Of a stretch of 64,000 nucleotides of DNA, positions 9,387 through 18,039 are shown piece after piece. The notes under the pieces were generated by a model, which did no database searches, was not told the DNA's origin, and was given only the letters and a program-made list of their open reading frames with translations. How positions within the stretch are numbered: the first letter of the stretch is position 1; each line of letters opens with the position of its first letter. Made by a program: the position numbers and the translations under genes. This stretch comes from Rhodococcus sp. 4CII (GTDB lineage Bacteria; Actinomycetota; Actinomycetes; Mycobacteriales; Mycobacteriaceae). The stretch spans positions 6,759,501-6,823,500 of the forward strand of contig NZ_JACCFE010000002.1 of assembly GCF_014256275.1 (NCBI RefSeq), given 5' to 3'.

Positions 9387-9392
9387 AGTATA
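9387..9392 (-). promoter_or_regulatory. Probable -10 element (TATACT) of the jetABC operon
   Basis: TATACT on the minus strand is close to the sigma-70 consensus, about 97 bases before the jetA GTG. No good -35 is seen. The predicted leader of roughly 90 bases holds a CGAATCGG motif at 9361-9368, repeated directly at 9394-9401 beside the -10, which could be a regulator site. Confidence 0.45.
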
Positions 9393-9434
9393 CCGAATCG
9401 GCGTCGATGATTCTGGTGCGCCCAACCTGGTCGC

Positions 9435-10598
9435 TCAGAGAACGAACAGCACGAAGACGATCGCGACCAGGACGAGCGCCAGCCCGACCGCGGCGGCGAC
9501 GAGCCACGACGCCCGGGACGTCGATTCGGGGGACGTGTCGATCTCGGCCTGTGCGACGCCACGCGGCTCCGGCGGCGTCGCGACGGCGGTTCCGCCGGAC
9601 ACCCGCGCGGGCGAGGCGCCTACGGCCGCTGCGGAGGCGTGTTTTCCGGTGGCAGTCGCAGGCTTGGCCGGGGTCGAGGGACCGGAGGGGACGGGTTCGC
9701 CGACGACGGCGTCGATCACTTCGGTCACGTCGTACGAGGGCGGCAAGCCGATCGGGGTGACCCTGTGGGTGGTCGGATTGAATCCGGCGGCGCGGATGGC
9801 GGCGCCCAGTGCGGCGGTCTGCTCGGGCCCCGGGCCGACGACGCAGCGCACACCGAACTTTTCGCTCACGGTGTTCGCGTAGTCGTGAATGGCCGCGGAG
9901 TCCCGGGCGATCAGGCCGTCACCGGTGACGACGACGGCGTCGAGGTTGCCGGGCAGCCACCCGAATGCGCCCAGTGCGGTGGCGATCTGGGCGGTGGGGG
10001 AGCCGCCGGTGGAGAAGCGGAACGCCTTGCCTGCCTCGACGCCAGAGCGGATGAGGGCGACGGTCGAGCCGGTGTCGTCGACGTGATAAATGCCGACCAG
10101 CTGTCCGGGGCGTTCGGCGATCTCCGATTCGAACCAGGCCGCCGCGGCTTCGGCGTCCGAGACGAGTGACAGGTAGGACATGTCGGCGTAGTCGAGCGCG
10201 TCGCGGAGCGCCGCGACGGCGGCAGAGTCCCAGCGGGTGGGGTACGTGGCCATGATGTCGGGGGCCCCGCCGGTCCGGCCGCCGTGGTCGGGGAGTGGTT
10301 CACATTCCCGGAGCAGGCAGCGCATCGCCCCCGCGACCAGGTCTTCGGCGCGGTAGCGCGTTCCGTCGCCCACGAGGACACCTGCGGGGTCGCCGACGCG
10401 GGGGAGGAATCCCGACGTCGTGTGGGTCTCGCCGATCGTGTGCGGTGCCGAACCGCCGAGGATCGCGGTGCCGTCCGGGCACATGTGCAGGACGGTGTCC
10501 CGGACGATGACGATCGGATCTGGAGACCCCGGATCGTTCGACGCCACGACCGCGGTGGACACGACACTGCCGATCCTGAGCCCGACTCCCATGGACAT
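9435..10598 (-). CDS. Hsp70-like (actin-fold ATPase) protein with C-terminal membrane anchor
   Basis: Encodes 387 residues. The first ~270 look like a divergent Hsp70/actin-type ATPase half: GLRIGSVVSTAVV near the N terminus (phosphate-1-like), VSDAEAAAAWF, VGIYHVDDTGSTVALI (phosphate-2-like) and GPGPEQTAALGAAI (adenosine-motif-like). A Pro/Ala-rich linker follows, then one transmembrane helix at the extreme C terminus (about 363-385), so the ATPase domain should face the cytosol. No substrate-binding domain is present. Similar membrane-tethered Hsp70-like proteins occur in Rhodococcus and mycobacteria with unknown roles. The ATG at 10598 follows AGAGG at a usable distance. Confidence 0.6.
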   Translation of the reverse strand: MSMGVGLRIGSVVSTAVVASNDPGSPDPIVIVRDTVLHMCPDGTAILGGSAPHTIGETHTTSGFLPRVGDPAGVLVGDGTRYRAEDLVAGAMRCLLRECEPLPDHGGRTGGAPDIMATYPTRWDSAAVAALRDALDYADMSYLSLVSDAEAAAAWFESEIAERPGQLVGIYHVDDTGSTVALIRSGVEAGKAFRFSTGGSPTAQIATALGAFGWLPGNLDAVVVTGDGLIARDSAAIHDYANTVSEKFGVRCVVGPGPEQTAALGAAIRAAGFNPTTHRVTPIGLPPSYDVTEVIDAVVGEPVPSGPSTPAKPATATGKHASAAAVGASPARVSGGTAVATPPEPRGVAQAEIDTSPESTSRASWLVAAAVGLALVLVAIVFVLFVL

Positions 10599-10780
10599 GC
10601 AAGTACCTCTATTCGTTTGCGACCGGATTGCGACTTCCGTCAGGCCCGTTCCGACTCACTCGGTGAGGCCACAAGATGTACATCCTGCTACCAGAGCACG
10701 CTTGTGTGCGCCATCACGCGCGGCGTGGCGTGGTCGTGTCGCGCACATTCAGTCGGATTCGGCCGGCCGACGGCGATCGG

Positions 10781-11902
10781 TCAGGTCACCGTCGGTGCGC
10801 CGAGGGCTGTTCTCCACTCGGGCAGGTTCTCGGTCATCCACGCGAGGAGATGCTCCGCTTCCTGGGGATGCCGCCCGGTGCCGGCGAGCAGGTCGGCGTA
10901 GGCCTGCGCGGGCGCGACCACTCGGACGTTGTCCCGGAACAGTGTGCGCTCGAACACCGCCGCCGATCGGGGAGTGGCGACGAGTACGTTGGCGCCCTGG
11001 TCGACGGGGCGAAGTTCCAGAGCTGCGGCCAGCGGCTCACCGTGATCGGCATAGATCTGGACCTGATGCGCCGGCGCGTATTCGACGAACGCGGCGGCCG
11101 CGACCGATCCCGTGACTGCATACAGATGGTCGGCGACCTTCCCGAGTTTCGCGAGAAACGGCTGCACCCCCTCGGGTGCGAAGTAGCCGACGGTGGGGCA
11201 GTCCTTGAAGCTGGTGTCGCTGCTCCAGGCGCGCAGCATCTGCTGCCACCGCACGCTGGTGATGGGTCCGCGGGGGAGCCGTTCGAGTAGATCCCGCTCT
11301 TCGAGGGTTTCGACCACCCGGTACGTGGCGCCGGTGGACGCGCCGGACAACCGGATGAGTTCGGGGACCGTGAGTTGACCCGAGTGGTCGGCGAGTGCGC
11401 GAACCACTCGCGCGGCCGGGTCGCCGGTCAGCTGGGCGGCGGGACGGCCGGGGCCGCGCCACGGGTCGGCGTCCGCGCCGCGATCGCGCACCCAGATCGC
11501 GGGCCGGTCGGCGGCCAGCGAGGTGTTGCCCGTCGCGTCGGCATAGGAGAGGCCCCGGGCGTCGAGTTGCCGGCGTACCGGCTCGGAAAGGTAACGAGCA
11601 CACACGAATCCGCGGTCCGACTCGGACAGGCTGTCCGCGAAACGGGCGGCGTCGCCGGCGAGCACCCCCCGGGCGGGGATGACGGAAAAGGACGCTGTCT
11701 CGCCGCCCGGGGCGCCGACCAGTAATCGTTCCGGGGCGTCGGCGAGGGAGCGTGACTTTCCGGACGTCAACGTCCAGCCGTGGGGGAGTGCGGCTTGCAG
11801 CGTCGCGATCGCCCGGCGGTAGAGGTCGATGTCACGTTCCGGCTTGGGAAACGGCACCTTCGGCTCGCTCCCGGCGAATTCGGCGTTCTCCTGTGTGGCC
11901 AC
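10781..11902 (-). CDS. Winged-helix (helix-turn-helix) protein of unknown function
   Basis: Encodes 373 residues of a family seen widely in actinobacteria. An N-terminal domain contains YLSEPVRRQLDARGLSYADATGN, a pattern shared with AbiEi-like and related DNA-binding proteins. The middle (about 165-235) reads as a winged helix: ARVVRALADHSGQLTVPELI, then SGASTGATYRVVETLEERDLL. The C-terminal half is alpha/beta and unassigned. No nuclease motif is evident. It sits 182 bases upstream of the Hsp70-like gene on the same strand. It could be a transcriptional regulator or an antitoxin-like protein; no toxin partner is adjacent. Confidence 0.55.
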   Translation of the reverse strand: MATQENAEFAGSEPKVPFPKPERDIDLYRRAIATLQAALPHGWTLTSGKSRSLADAPERLLVGAPGGETASFSVIPARGVLAGDAARFADSLSESDRGFVCARYLSEPVRRQLDARGLSYADATGNTSLAADRPAIWVRDRGADADPWRGPGRPAAQLTGDPAARVVRALADHSGQLTVPELIRLSGASTGATYRVVETLEERDLLERLPRGPITSVRWQQMLRAWSSDTSFKDCPTVGYFAPEGVQPFLAKLGKVADHLYAVTGSVAAAAFVEYAPAHQVQIYADHGEPLAAALELRPVDQGANVLVATPRSAAVFERTLFRDNVRVVAPAQAYADLLAGTGRHPQEAEHLLAWMTENLPEWRTALGAPTVT

Positions 11903-12033
11903 ATCGCGAGCGTAACCGAATCGGTCACTTACGGAAGCGAGTAATAACCCGAATCTACCTGCCGCTGTCTCGTGCCCGACCGAGGCGTCATGTCAGAGCC
12001 GAACTCACCACGATCACACCGTCGTCACACTGA

Positions 12034-12873
12034 TCACGGACGCCGAGCCGCCCAGGCCGTCCGGTTGCCACGGGGGACCAGATCCGTGCGGAGCAGAACG
12101 CTCTGCGGGTCGTCGTCCGACAGCAGGAGGTCGAGAGTGCTGAGATCGTCGGCGGCCAGTTGACCGTCGAGGGTGGAGCGGACGCGGCACAGGTGGGCGT
12201 GTGCGTAACGTCCGGTGCTCGGCGGCGCCGGGGTCGCATCGCTGACGAAGGTGCGTTCCTCGACGATCTCGAAACCGGCGTGCTCCAGGTGTGATCGCCA
12301 GTTCGGATGCGAGTTCCAATTCATCCGGGCCAGCGCGTCGTGGCAGCGTGACTCCAAGCCTGGGCGGCCGACGCCGAGGTCGTCGGGCAGAAGGCTTGGC
12401 AGGGTGTCCATCTCGACCACTATCAGCAGGCCGCCGGGGTTCAGTGCGCCGTACATGTCGCGGAGCACGCGATCGGGGTCGGTCACCTCGTGTAGCGAGG
12501 AGGCGGCCCACATGACGTCCCCGGCATCGACCGCCGGCCATGCGACGTCGAGATCGGCCTGCACGACGCTCACCCGGTCGGCGAGGCCCCGCGCGAGCGC
12601 GGCCGTTCGGACGCGCTCGAGCATGAACTCCGACCGATCGATCGCGATCACCTCGGCCGTGGGGAACCGCCGGGCCAGAGTCAGGGTGCCGACGCCCGTT
12701 CCCGCGCCCACGTCGACGATCCTGCGCGGGATCTCGCGGGTGTGCTGCCCGGCCCATTCGGTCAGCGGTTGGAGGTAGGACCCGAGGACTTCGGCGTCCA
12801 GGTCCAGGAGCTCTGCCCATGCGGGTCCGTGGTGGTGGGCGTGCGCGGTGTGGTGATGCGAATGCTGTGCCAT
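12034..12873 (-). CDS. Class I SAM-dependent methyltransferase with His-rich N terminus
   Basis: Encodes 279 residues. A His-rich leader (ten His in the first fifteen residues) could bind metal. The Rossmann methyltransferase core follows: motif I VDVGAGTGVGTLTLA, acidic motif II AIDRSE, then QADLDVAWP, WAASSLHEVTD and the post-motif LNPGGLLIVVEMD. The substrate is unknown. The gene is divergent from an XRE-cupin regulator whose palindromic operator lies about 40 bases away, so joint regulation is likely. Its own promoter appears leaderless (TAGCCT, six bases before the ATG). Confidence 0.8.
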   Translation of the reverse strand: MAQHSHHHTAHAHHHGPAWAELLDLDAEVLGSYLQPLTEWAGQHTREIPRRIVDVGAGTGVGTLTLARRFPTAEVIAIDRSEFMLERVRTAALARGLADRVSVVQADLDVAWPAVDAGDVMWAASSLHEVTDPDRVLRDMYGALNPGGLLIVVEMDTLPSLLPDDLGVGRPGLESRCHDALARMNWNSHPNWRSHLEHAGFEIVEERTFVSDATPAPPSTGRYAHAHLCRVRSTLDGQLAADDLSTLDLLLSDDDPQSVLLRTDLVPRGNRTAWAARRP

Positions 12874-12879
12874 GTCTCC

Positions 12880-12885
12880 AGGCTA
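12880..12885 (-). promoter_or_regulatory. Leaderless -10 (TAGCCT) of the methyltransferase gene
   Basis: On the minus strand TAGCCT is followed by six bases (GGAGAC) and the ATG at 12873. GGAG could also act as a short Shine-Dalgarno, so leaderless status is probable rather than certain. Confidence 0.45.
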
Positions 12886-12907
12886 ACCAGGCAATGCGCT
12901 GGAAGCA

Positions 12908-12932
12908 TATGATCTTGCGTATGACGCAAGAT
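12908..12932 (+). promoter_or_regulatory. Leaderless promoter and start-codon-centred operator of the XRE-cupin gene
   Basis: TATGAT (12908-12913) ends seven bases before ATG 12921, predicting transcription from the start codon. A perfect inverted repeat ATCTTGCGT / ACGCAAGAT (12912-12920 and 12924-12932) flanks exactly the three bases of the start codon. A regulator bound there would cover the -10 and the transcription start. The gene encodes a helix-turn-helix protein, so autoregulation is the simplest reading. Confidence 0.6.
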
Positions 12933-13511
12933 TTGGGGTTGGACGCCGTGATCCGTCAGCGCATCCGCGGTCTCAGGGTGGCGCGGGGCTGGTCGCTCGA
13001 CGCGCTCGCGGCGCGCTGCTATCTCAGTCCGTCCACGCTCAGCCGCATCGAGACCGGGCATCGCAGGATCGCGCTCGATCAGCTGGTTCCCATCGCGCGG
13101 GCACTGGGCACCACGCTCGATCAGCTCGTCGAGTCCGCAGAGGACGACGATGTGGTGATCCGACCGCAGCCCGAACACACCCGAGGGCTGACGACCTGGC
13201 TGCTGTCCCGCGAACGCGCGCTCCACGGTGCAACCGTCGCGAAGATGCGCATCACCCCCGAGCGGCCCGCCGGACCGGAGCACGTCAGCGTGCACCCCGG
13301 CCACGAGTGGTTCACCGTCCTGTCGGGGACCGCGCGTCTGCATCTGGGGGAGCGCACCATCCTGATCGAAGAGGGTGCGGCAGCCGAATTTTCGACCATG
13401 GTGCCGCACTCCATCGGCGCCCACGACGGTCCCGTCGAGATCCTCACCATCTTCGACCACGACGGCGAGCGTGCTCACCTGCACGCCGTGGACGCGCCTG
13501 CGCAGCCGTGA
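12921..13511 (+). CDS. XRE-family transcriptional regulator with C-terminal cupin domain
   Basis: Encodes 196 residues from ATG 12921. The N-terminal helix-turn-helix is clear (IRGLRVARGWSLDALAARC, then LSPSTLSRIETGHRRIA), and the C-terminal cupin barrel contains HPGHEWFTVLSG and MVPHSIGAHDGPVEIL, a layout typical of ligand-sensing XRE regulators. The frame is open upstream to 12819 with another ATG at 12909. The 12921 start is preferred because the -10 sits exactly seven bases before it. It is divergent from the methyltransferase gene, its most likely target besides itself. Confidence 0.8.
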   Translation: MTQDLGLDAVIRQRIRGLRVARGWSLDALAARCYLSPSTLSRIETGHRRIALDQLVPIARALGTTLDQLVESAEDDDVVIRPQPEHTRGLTTWLLSRERALHGATVAKMRITPERPAGPEHVSVHPGHEWFTVLSGTARLHLGERTILIEEGAAAEFSTMVPHSIGAHDGPVEILTIFDHDGERAHLHAVDAPAQP

Positions 13512-13524
13512 TTGGCTTACCGGC

Positions 13525-13737
13525 ATGTCCCCTTCCGAGGCCTCAGATCAGACCGAGTTTCCCGCAAGCATGGGGAAGGTGTCGCGACGCGAACTCGCGG
13601 CGCACGGCTACACGCGTTTCCATCAACTGACGACGGTCACCGCCAGGGAGCTGTTGAAGATCCACGGCGTCGGACCCAAGGCGATCCGGATCCTCGGGGA
13701 GGAGCTTGCGGAGCGGGGGCTCGGCTTCGCAAGCTGA
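13525..13737 (+). CDS. Small helix-hairpin-helix DNA-binding protein
   Basis: Encodes 70 residues. The segment LTTVTARELLKIHGVGPKAIRILGEELAERG matches a helix-hairpin-helix of the type found in the RNA polymerase alpha C-terminal domain and small DNA-binding proteins; HGVGPKA is the hairpin. The ATG at 13525 lies 14 bases after the XRE stop, so the two may be cotranscribed. No catalytic domain is present. It ends 18 bases before the convergent AraC-type gene. Confidence 0.65.
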   Translation: MSPSEASDQTEFPASMGKVSRRELAAHGYTRFHQLTTVTARELLKIHGVGPKAIRILGEELAERGLGFAS

Positions 13738-13755
13738 TCGGCGGCGCCGGACGCG

Positions 13756-14554
13756 CTACAGCAGGCCGTTCGCGCGCTGATAGGTGGCAGGCGGTGTACC
13801 GACGACCTCGGTGAAGACCCGGGTCAGGTGGGCCTGGTCGCTGAACCCTAATTCGTAGGAGCGCAGACCAGTCGATCCTCTCACCCGAGTGGGCGGCGGC
13901 GGCCGCGTCGAGTATGCGAAACCGCTGGATCACCCATTTCGGTCCGATGCCGACGTACTCGGTGAACAGTCGTTGCAGGGTGCGCAGGCTGCAGCCGGCG
14001 TGTGCGGCGAGCTGGTCTGCGCGGACGATGTCTCGGCGGCGCTGGGCGTCGCCGACCAGGACCGTGACCTCCCGTCCTGTGGGATCCGGAACGGGATCGG
14101 AGCGCAGAAGGTACCGCTCGAAGGCGTCGATCATGTCCGCGCTGTCCGTGCCGGCGAGGATCCGTTCCGCGACCGGGCGGTCGTCACCGGCGAGCAGATC
14201 CCGTCCGGGCTGGACGGTTCCAGAGATCGCACCGAGACTGCCCTTCAACAGCGGCCGGAACCCGCCGGCGTGGAACGCGGCTCCCAGCACGTGGCCGTGT
14301 CCGGTCAACGTTCGGTAGAACGGCGACCGGGAGATCCCGTGCACCAGCAACTGTCCGTCCTCGGCGGCGATGTGAACGCGCGGCTGGGGAACGACCTGCT
14401 GCCGATGGGGCTTCGGCACCGACCACCTCACTAACCAGTGGTAGTCCACGAACTCGGCCAAATCCGGTCGGGGAGCGACTCGTTCGACCTCGAAACCGGG
14501 TGCGTCGGCGGTCGGGCGGACGATCGCCTCGGGGTGTCCTGGCACATTCGGCAC
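13756..14554 (-). pseudogene. AraC-family transcriptional regulator, frameshifted near its 3' end
   Basis: The first ~230 codons read as an AraC-type regulator: an N-terminal DUF6597-like sensor (PRPDLAEFVDYHWLVRW), then the first helix-turn-helix (LAAHAGCSLRTLQRLFTEYVGIGPKWVIQRFRIL). At about 13858-13861 the frame is lost. Read one base off, the sequence continues with the expected second half (YELGFSDQAHLTRVF, then PATYQRANGLL) and a TAG at 13756-13758. The span is 799 bases, one more than a multiple of three. As written, translation would run on to 13637 with an unrelated tail. This is either a recent pseudogene or a one-base sequence error. Confidence 0.8.
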
Positions 14555-14619
14555 TCGCCCATCCTAGTGTCGCGAATGTTCAAGAACGCCACGGCGTCGC
14601 GTACCTAGAGTCTCCTGAC

Positions 14620-15060
14620 ATGAGCCACTCACACACTGCTCGAAGCAAGTTCACCATTGCGTCGTGGTCGGAATCGGTGATCACCGACATCGACGGCGAA
14701 GGTACGACCGCCGGCGACACCTATTATCCCGCGCGCGGCGCCACCCGGGCGGCCGTCGAATACTCGTACTCCGGGGACATCGAGGGAACGAGCACGGTGG
14801 CCTACTTGATCGCGTACAAGGCCGATGCTGCGCCGGTGCTCGGCCTCGAGCGCTTCGAGGGCTCGATCGGCGGGCACGACGGAACGTGCGTGTTCCAGCA
14901 CCTCGGCATCCAGGACCAGGGTTCCGTTTCGGCACGGATCGAGGTGGTGCCGGGCATGGGCACGGGCGGTCTCACCTACCTGCGCGGCAGCGCAGACCTG
15001 TCCATCACCGGACCCGGCGACAGCGGCTACGAATTCGTCCTGTCCTACGACGTCGGCTGA
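14620..15060 (+). CDS. DUF3224 domain protein
   Basis: Encodes 146 residues resembling DUF3224, a small beta-barrel family of unknown function. Typical features are the opening F-x-I-x-SW-x-E segment (KFTIASWSESVI), GTSTVAYLIAYK, LGLERFEGSIGGHDGTCVFQH and the C-terminal GSADLSITGPGDSGYEFVLSYD. The ATG at 14620 is chosen because the family starts just before FTIASW; the frame is open further upstream. It is divergent from the AraC-type gene and overlaps the 3' end of the following minus-strand gene by 16 bases. Confidence 0.8.
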   Translation: MSHSHTARSKFTIASWSESVITDIDGEGTTAGDTYYPARGATRAAVEYSYSGDIEGTSTVAYLIAYKADAAPVLGLERFEGSIGGHDGTCVFQHLGIQDQGSVSARIEVVPGMGTGGLTYLRGSADLSITGPGDSGYEFVLSYDVG

Positions 15061-15641
15061 ATACGGGTCGCCGAGCGTGTGCTCAGCGGCTTCAGGCCAC
15101 ACGACGCCGCGAGGCCTTGCGACTCGATGCCGAACGCGGTGTTGGAGCGGGTCATGAAGTTAGTCAGTGCGATGAACGCGGTCAGTTCCACCATCGCGGC
15201 CGGGCCGAGTGCCTCCAGTAGCCTGGCCGACAGGTCGTCGGTGACCGTAGGCGGCGTCAGCGTCATCGCCTCGGCATACTCCAGCACGTCGCGCTCCAAC
15301 GGGCTGAAGACGTCCGACTCGCGCCACCGGGGCACCTCACGTGCCTTCGTCTCGTCCAGTCCCTTGTTGTGGGCTTGGAAGTAGCCGTAGTCCAGGCAGA
15401 AACCGCAGCCGACCATGCTCGCGACCGCCATGTGGGCAAATGATTTCAGATTCTCGTCACACCGGTCCCACTTCTGTACCTTGCGACCGACGGTGAAGCT
15501 GAAGTTCAGCACCTTACGGTTGTGCCACACAACCCCCACCCCGTCGGGCACCTCGCCGAGCAACTTGCGGGACATCCGCTTGACGACCGCACCGTAGATG
15601 CCGGTCAGCTCTGCCTGCGGGATCCTGGTATTGCCGGTCAT
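15045..15641 (-). CDS. Carboxymuconolactone decarboxylase / AhpD-like family protein
   Basis: Encodes 198 residues of the CMD/AhpD alpha-helical fold. The CxxC pair of AhpD-type alkylhydroperoxidases is visible in GCGFCLDYGYFQAHN, followed by a helix with EREVLEYAEAMT-like spacing (LERDVLEYAEAM). A redox role in peroxide or thiol metabolism is plausible but the substrate is unknown. The start at 15641 has a strong ribosome site (GGAGGAGGAAT). Its last five codons overlap the convergent DUF3224 gene, and the stop is TAG. Confidence 0.75.
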   Translation of the reverse strand: MTGNTRIPQAELTGIYGAVVKRMSRKLLGEVPDGVGVVWHNRKVLNFSFTVGRKVQKWDRCDENLKSFAHMAVASMVGCGFCLDYGYFQAHNKGLDETKAREVPRWRESDVFSPLERDVLEYAEAMTLTPPTVTDDLSARLLEALGPAAMVELTAFIALTNFMTRSNTAFGIESQGLAASCGLKPLSTRSATRIQPTS

Positions 15642-15733
15642 GATTCCTCCTCCGGTTGGAATGCTCTCGGCATAGAGACACCGGCCACGAGCCGAATGTG
15701 ACATCCGAACCGGATTCTTGCGCCGGCCGCCCC

Positions 15734-17917
15734 TCAGCCCGGTGCGAGTGCGAGGTCGGCGAGCGCCGCGACGACGGGGGTGAGCGCCTGTGCGTGTTCG
15801 AGGGTCAGGTGGTTGTCGTCGCGGAAGACGAGGTCGTTGCCGACGACTACCGGACAGAGGTCGGTGGTGCAGAACAGCGAGGTGAGGTCGGCGTACCGCC
15901 CGCCACCGGCGGTGGTGGCGGTCGCCTCGGCCGCGACGCCGACGTCGTCGACCGCAACCTGCCGCGGCGGCGAGCAGGCGGTCGCGTCGTCCAGGTGATC
16001 GGACAAGCAGGTCGGCACGGTCGACTTCGGGTCCGGAATCGGTCCGAGCACGAGAACGGCTGCGCCCGTGGCCCGGAGTTCTGTGACCAGGCGGGTCAGA
16101 CTGTCGAGCCAGGCCTGACCGTAGACGGTGAAACCGAAATCGGCGCCGTACCGGCGGGACATGCTCAGCACGACCAACCGCGGCCGCTCCGTCTGCAGGC
16201 GGTCGACGATCTCGCCCCGCCACTGCTCGCATTCCGTGTACTCCCGACCGAGATATGGGCTGGTGAGGGTCAGGTCGAGAAGCGGGCAGGTGACCTTGCC
16301 CATGGTCTCCAGCCGCCAGTGATGCTGCTCGGCGGCCTGCTCGAACGCCGGCGCCCACATCGCGGCGTGTGAATCGCCGACCAGGGCCACCGTCGTCGGT
16401 GAGGTCACGTCTCCGGACGCGCACTCGTCCTGCCCGACCTCGCGCCACGAGCGCACGCAGCCGTTGACGAACACCGCGGGCTTGTCCGCCGGCGCGTCGG
16501 CGAGCGGTGGCGACAGATTCGACGGGACAGCCTGGAGCCCGGCCGATTCCGTGACCGCGGCCTGCACCTGTGCGGTCACCTCCCGCACCGCCGCCTCCTG
16601 CGGATCGACGGCCGCCGCCGGGACGGGTGGCGCAGCGACGGTCAGCGCCGCTGCCTCGGCGCCGTGCCCGACGGGCACCGGCCGCAGCACGAGCAGCACC
16701 AGCGCTGCGCAGACTGCGAGCGCGGTGACGGTGCCGCCGACCGCGAGACTGCGCGCGGTCGAGTGCCGCAGCGGGGTCGCGAAGCGGACGGGGTTCTCGA
16801 TCAGGTGCAGAGTCAGGAGGGCGAGTCCGGCGGACACCAGGAGGATCGCCAGGCGGTCGGTCACGACGAGTGAGCGGCCGAGGACGACCGGTGCGAGCAG
16901 CAACACGGGCCAGTGCCACAGGTACCACGAATACGACATCCGGCCGACGGCCCGCATGGGCGGCAGCGACAGGCTCCGCCCGACGCCCAGTCGGGGTGCA
17001 GCGCAACCGGCCCCGATCACCAGTACCGTGCCGGCGACGGGCAGCAGGGCGGCCGTACCGGGATAGGGTGTGGCCTCGCCCAGTCGAGTGCAGGCGACGA
17101 CGATCAGGGCGAGGCCTGCCCACCCGGCCGCTGCGGCGACCACCGGCGGCAGGCGTCGCCAGTGCCGGATCGACAGTGCCACCAGCCCGCCGGCCGCCAA
17201 CTCCCATGCCCGCGAGGGGAGCGAGAAGAACGCCCACGGCGGGAGGTTTCGGGTCCAGTCGAGCGAGACCGCGAACGACGCTGCCGCGACCACGGCGAGG
17301 AGCAGCAGGTACGGCGTCGCCGACGGTGGGGCGTCGGACTCGGCGTGCCGGGTCCGGCGCCGAACGAGCCAGGCGACCGCGATGATCAGCGCCGGCCACA
17401 GCAGGTAGAACTGTTCTTCCACGCCGAGCGACCAGTAGTGCTGGAACGGCGACGGGGGCGTGTCGGCCGCCAGGTAGTCGGTGCCGTGCAGCGCGAACCG
17501 GTAATTGCCGACGTAGAGCGCGCTGGCAATGCCGTCGCCGAGAACCTGGCGGGCCTGCAACGGCGGCAACAGGACGGCGGCGCCGATTGCGGTGGCCACC
17601 AGCACGACACACCCGGCAGGGAGGAGCCGACGTGCCCGCGCACCGTAGAAGTGGGTGAGCCGGACGCGGCCGGTGGACGCCACGTCCCGCCACAGCAGCC
17701 CGGTGATGAGAAACCCCGAGACGACGAAGAAGATGTCGACCCCGGCGAACCCTCCGGCCATCCCGGGGACACCCACGTGGAACAGGACCACGGCCAGCAC
17801 CGCAACCGCCCGCAGGCCTTCGATGTCCGGGCGGAAACCGGTGTCCGCCTGCGGCACGTCGTTCGGGCGCCGCGCCGCGGACAGCCGCCGCCGTTCCGGA
17901 CTTGCGACGGTATTCAT
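15734..17917 (-). CDS. Membrane acyltransferase (OafA/YrhL type) with C-terminal SGNH domain
   Basis: Encodes 727 residues from ATG 17917. The N-terminal acyltransferase-3 domain has FRPDIEGLRAVAVLAVVLFHVG, FFVVSGFLITG and QHYWSLGVEEQFYLLWP, with about ten membrane helices in the first ~400 residues. After a linker comes a periplasm-facing SGNH hydrolase-like domain with block I GDSHAAMWAP and a terminal DDNHLT. Such proteins O-acetylate cell-surface polysaccharides, peptidoglycan or lipids; the acceptor here is unknown. An in-frame ATG at 17974 would add 19 residues. The gene follows nirD on the same strand after 122 bases and is probably a separate unit. Confidence 0.85.
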   Translation of the reverse strand: MNTVASPERRRLSAARRPNDVPQADTGFRPDIEGLRAVAVLAVVLFHVGVPGMAGGFAGVDIFFVVSGFLITGLLWRDVASTGRVRLTHFYGARARRLLPAGCVVLVATAIGAAVLLPPLQARQVLGDGIASALYVGNYRFALHGTDYLAADTPPSPFQHYWSLGVEEQFYLLWPALIIAVAWLVRRRTRHAESDAPPSATPYLLLLAVVAAASFAVSLDWTRNLPPWAFFSLPSRAWELAAGGLVALSIRHWRRLPPVVAAAAGWAGLALIVVACTRLGEATPYPGTAALLPVAGTVLVIGAGCAAPRLGVGRSLSLPPMRAVGRMSYSWYLWHWPVLLLAPVVLGRSLVVTDRLAILLVSAGLALLTLHLIENPVRFATPLRHSTARSLAVGGTVTALAVCAALVLLVLRPVPVGHGAEAAALTVAAPPVPAAAVDPQEAAVREVTAQVQAAVTESAGLQAVPSNLSPPLADAPADKPAVFVNGCVRSWREVGQDECASGDVTSPTTVALVGDSHAAMWAPAFEQAAEQHHWRLETMGKVTCPLLDLTLTSPYLGREYTECEQWRGEIVDRLQTERPRLVVLSMSRRYGADFGFTVYGQAWLDSLTRLVTELRATGAAVLVLGPIPDPKSTVPTCLSDHLDDATACSPPRQVAVDDVGVAAEATATTAGGGRYADLTSLFCTTDLCPVVVGNDLVFRDDNHLTLEHAQALTPVVAALADLALAPG

Positions 17918-18039
17918 TCGACTGACGACCTGTCCATGCGACGAGCTCTCCTTCGGCTGCAGCACTGGCCTCATGATGACAGCGGAGCCGACGTTTTCCG
18001 GAAGCCACGCCGTACCGGAACGCAGCGGTTGTGAGCGTC

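Noticed and set aside
10781..11902. The winged-helix gene as the missing JetD
   Set aside because: JetD proteins have a Toprim (topoisomerase VI-like) nuclease domain; no E...DxD pattern is visible and the helix-turn-helix region is clear.
16913..18034. Plus-strand frames opposite the acyltransferase gene
   Set aside because: Arg/Gly/Pro-rich shadow translation without homology or ribosome site.
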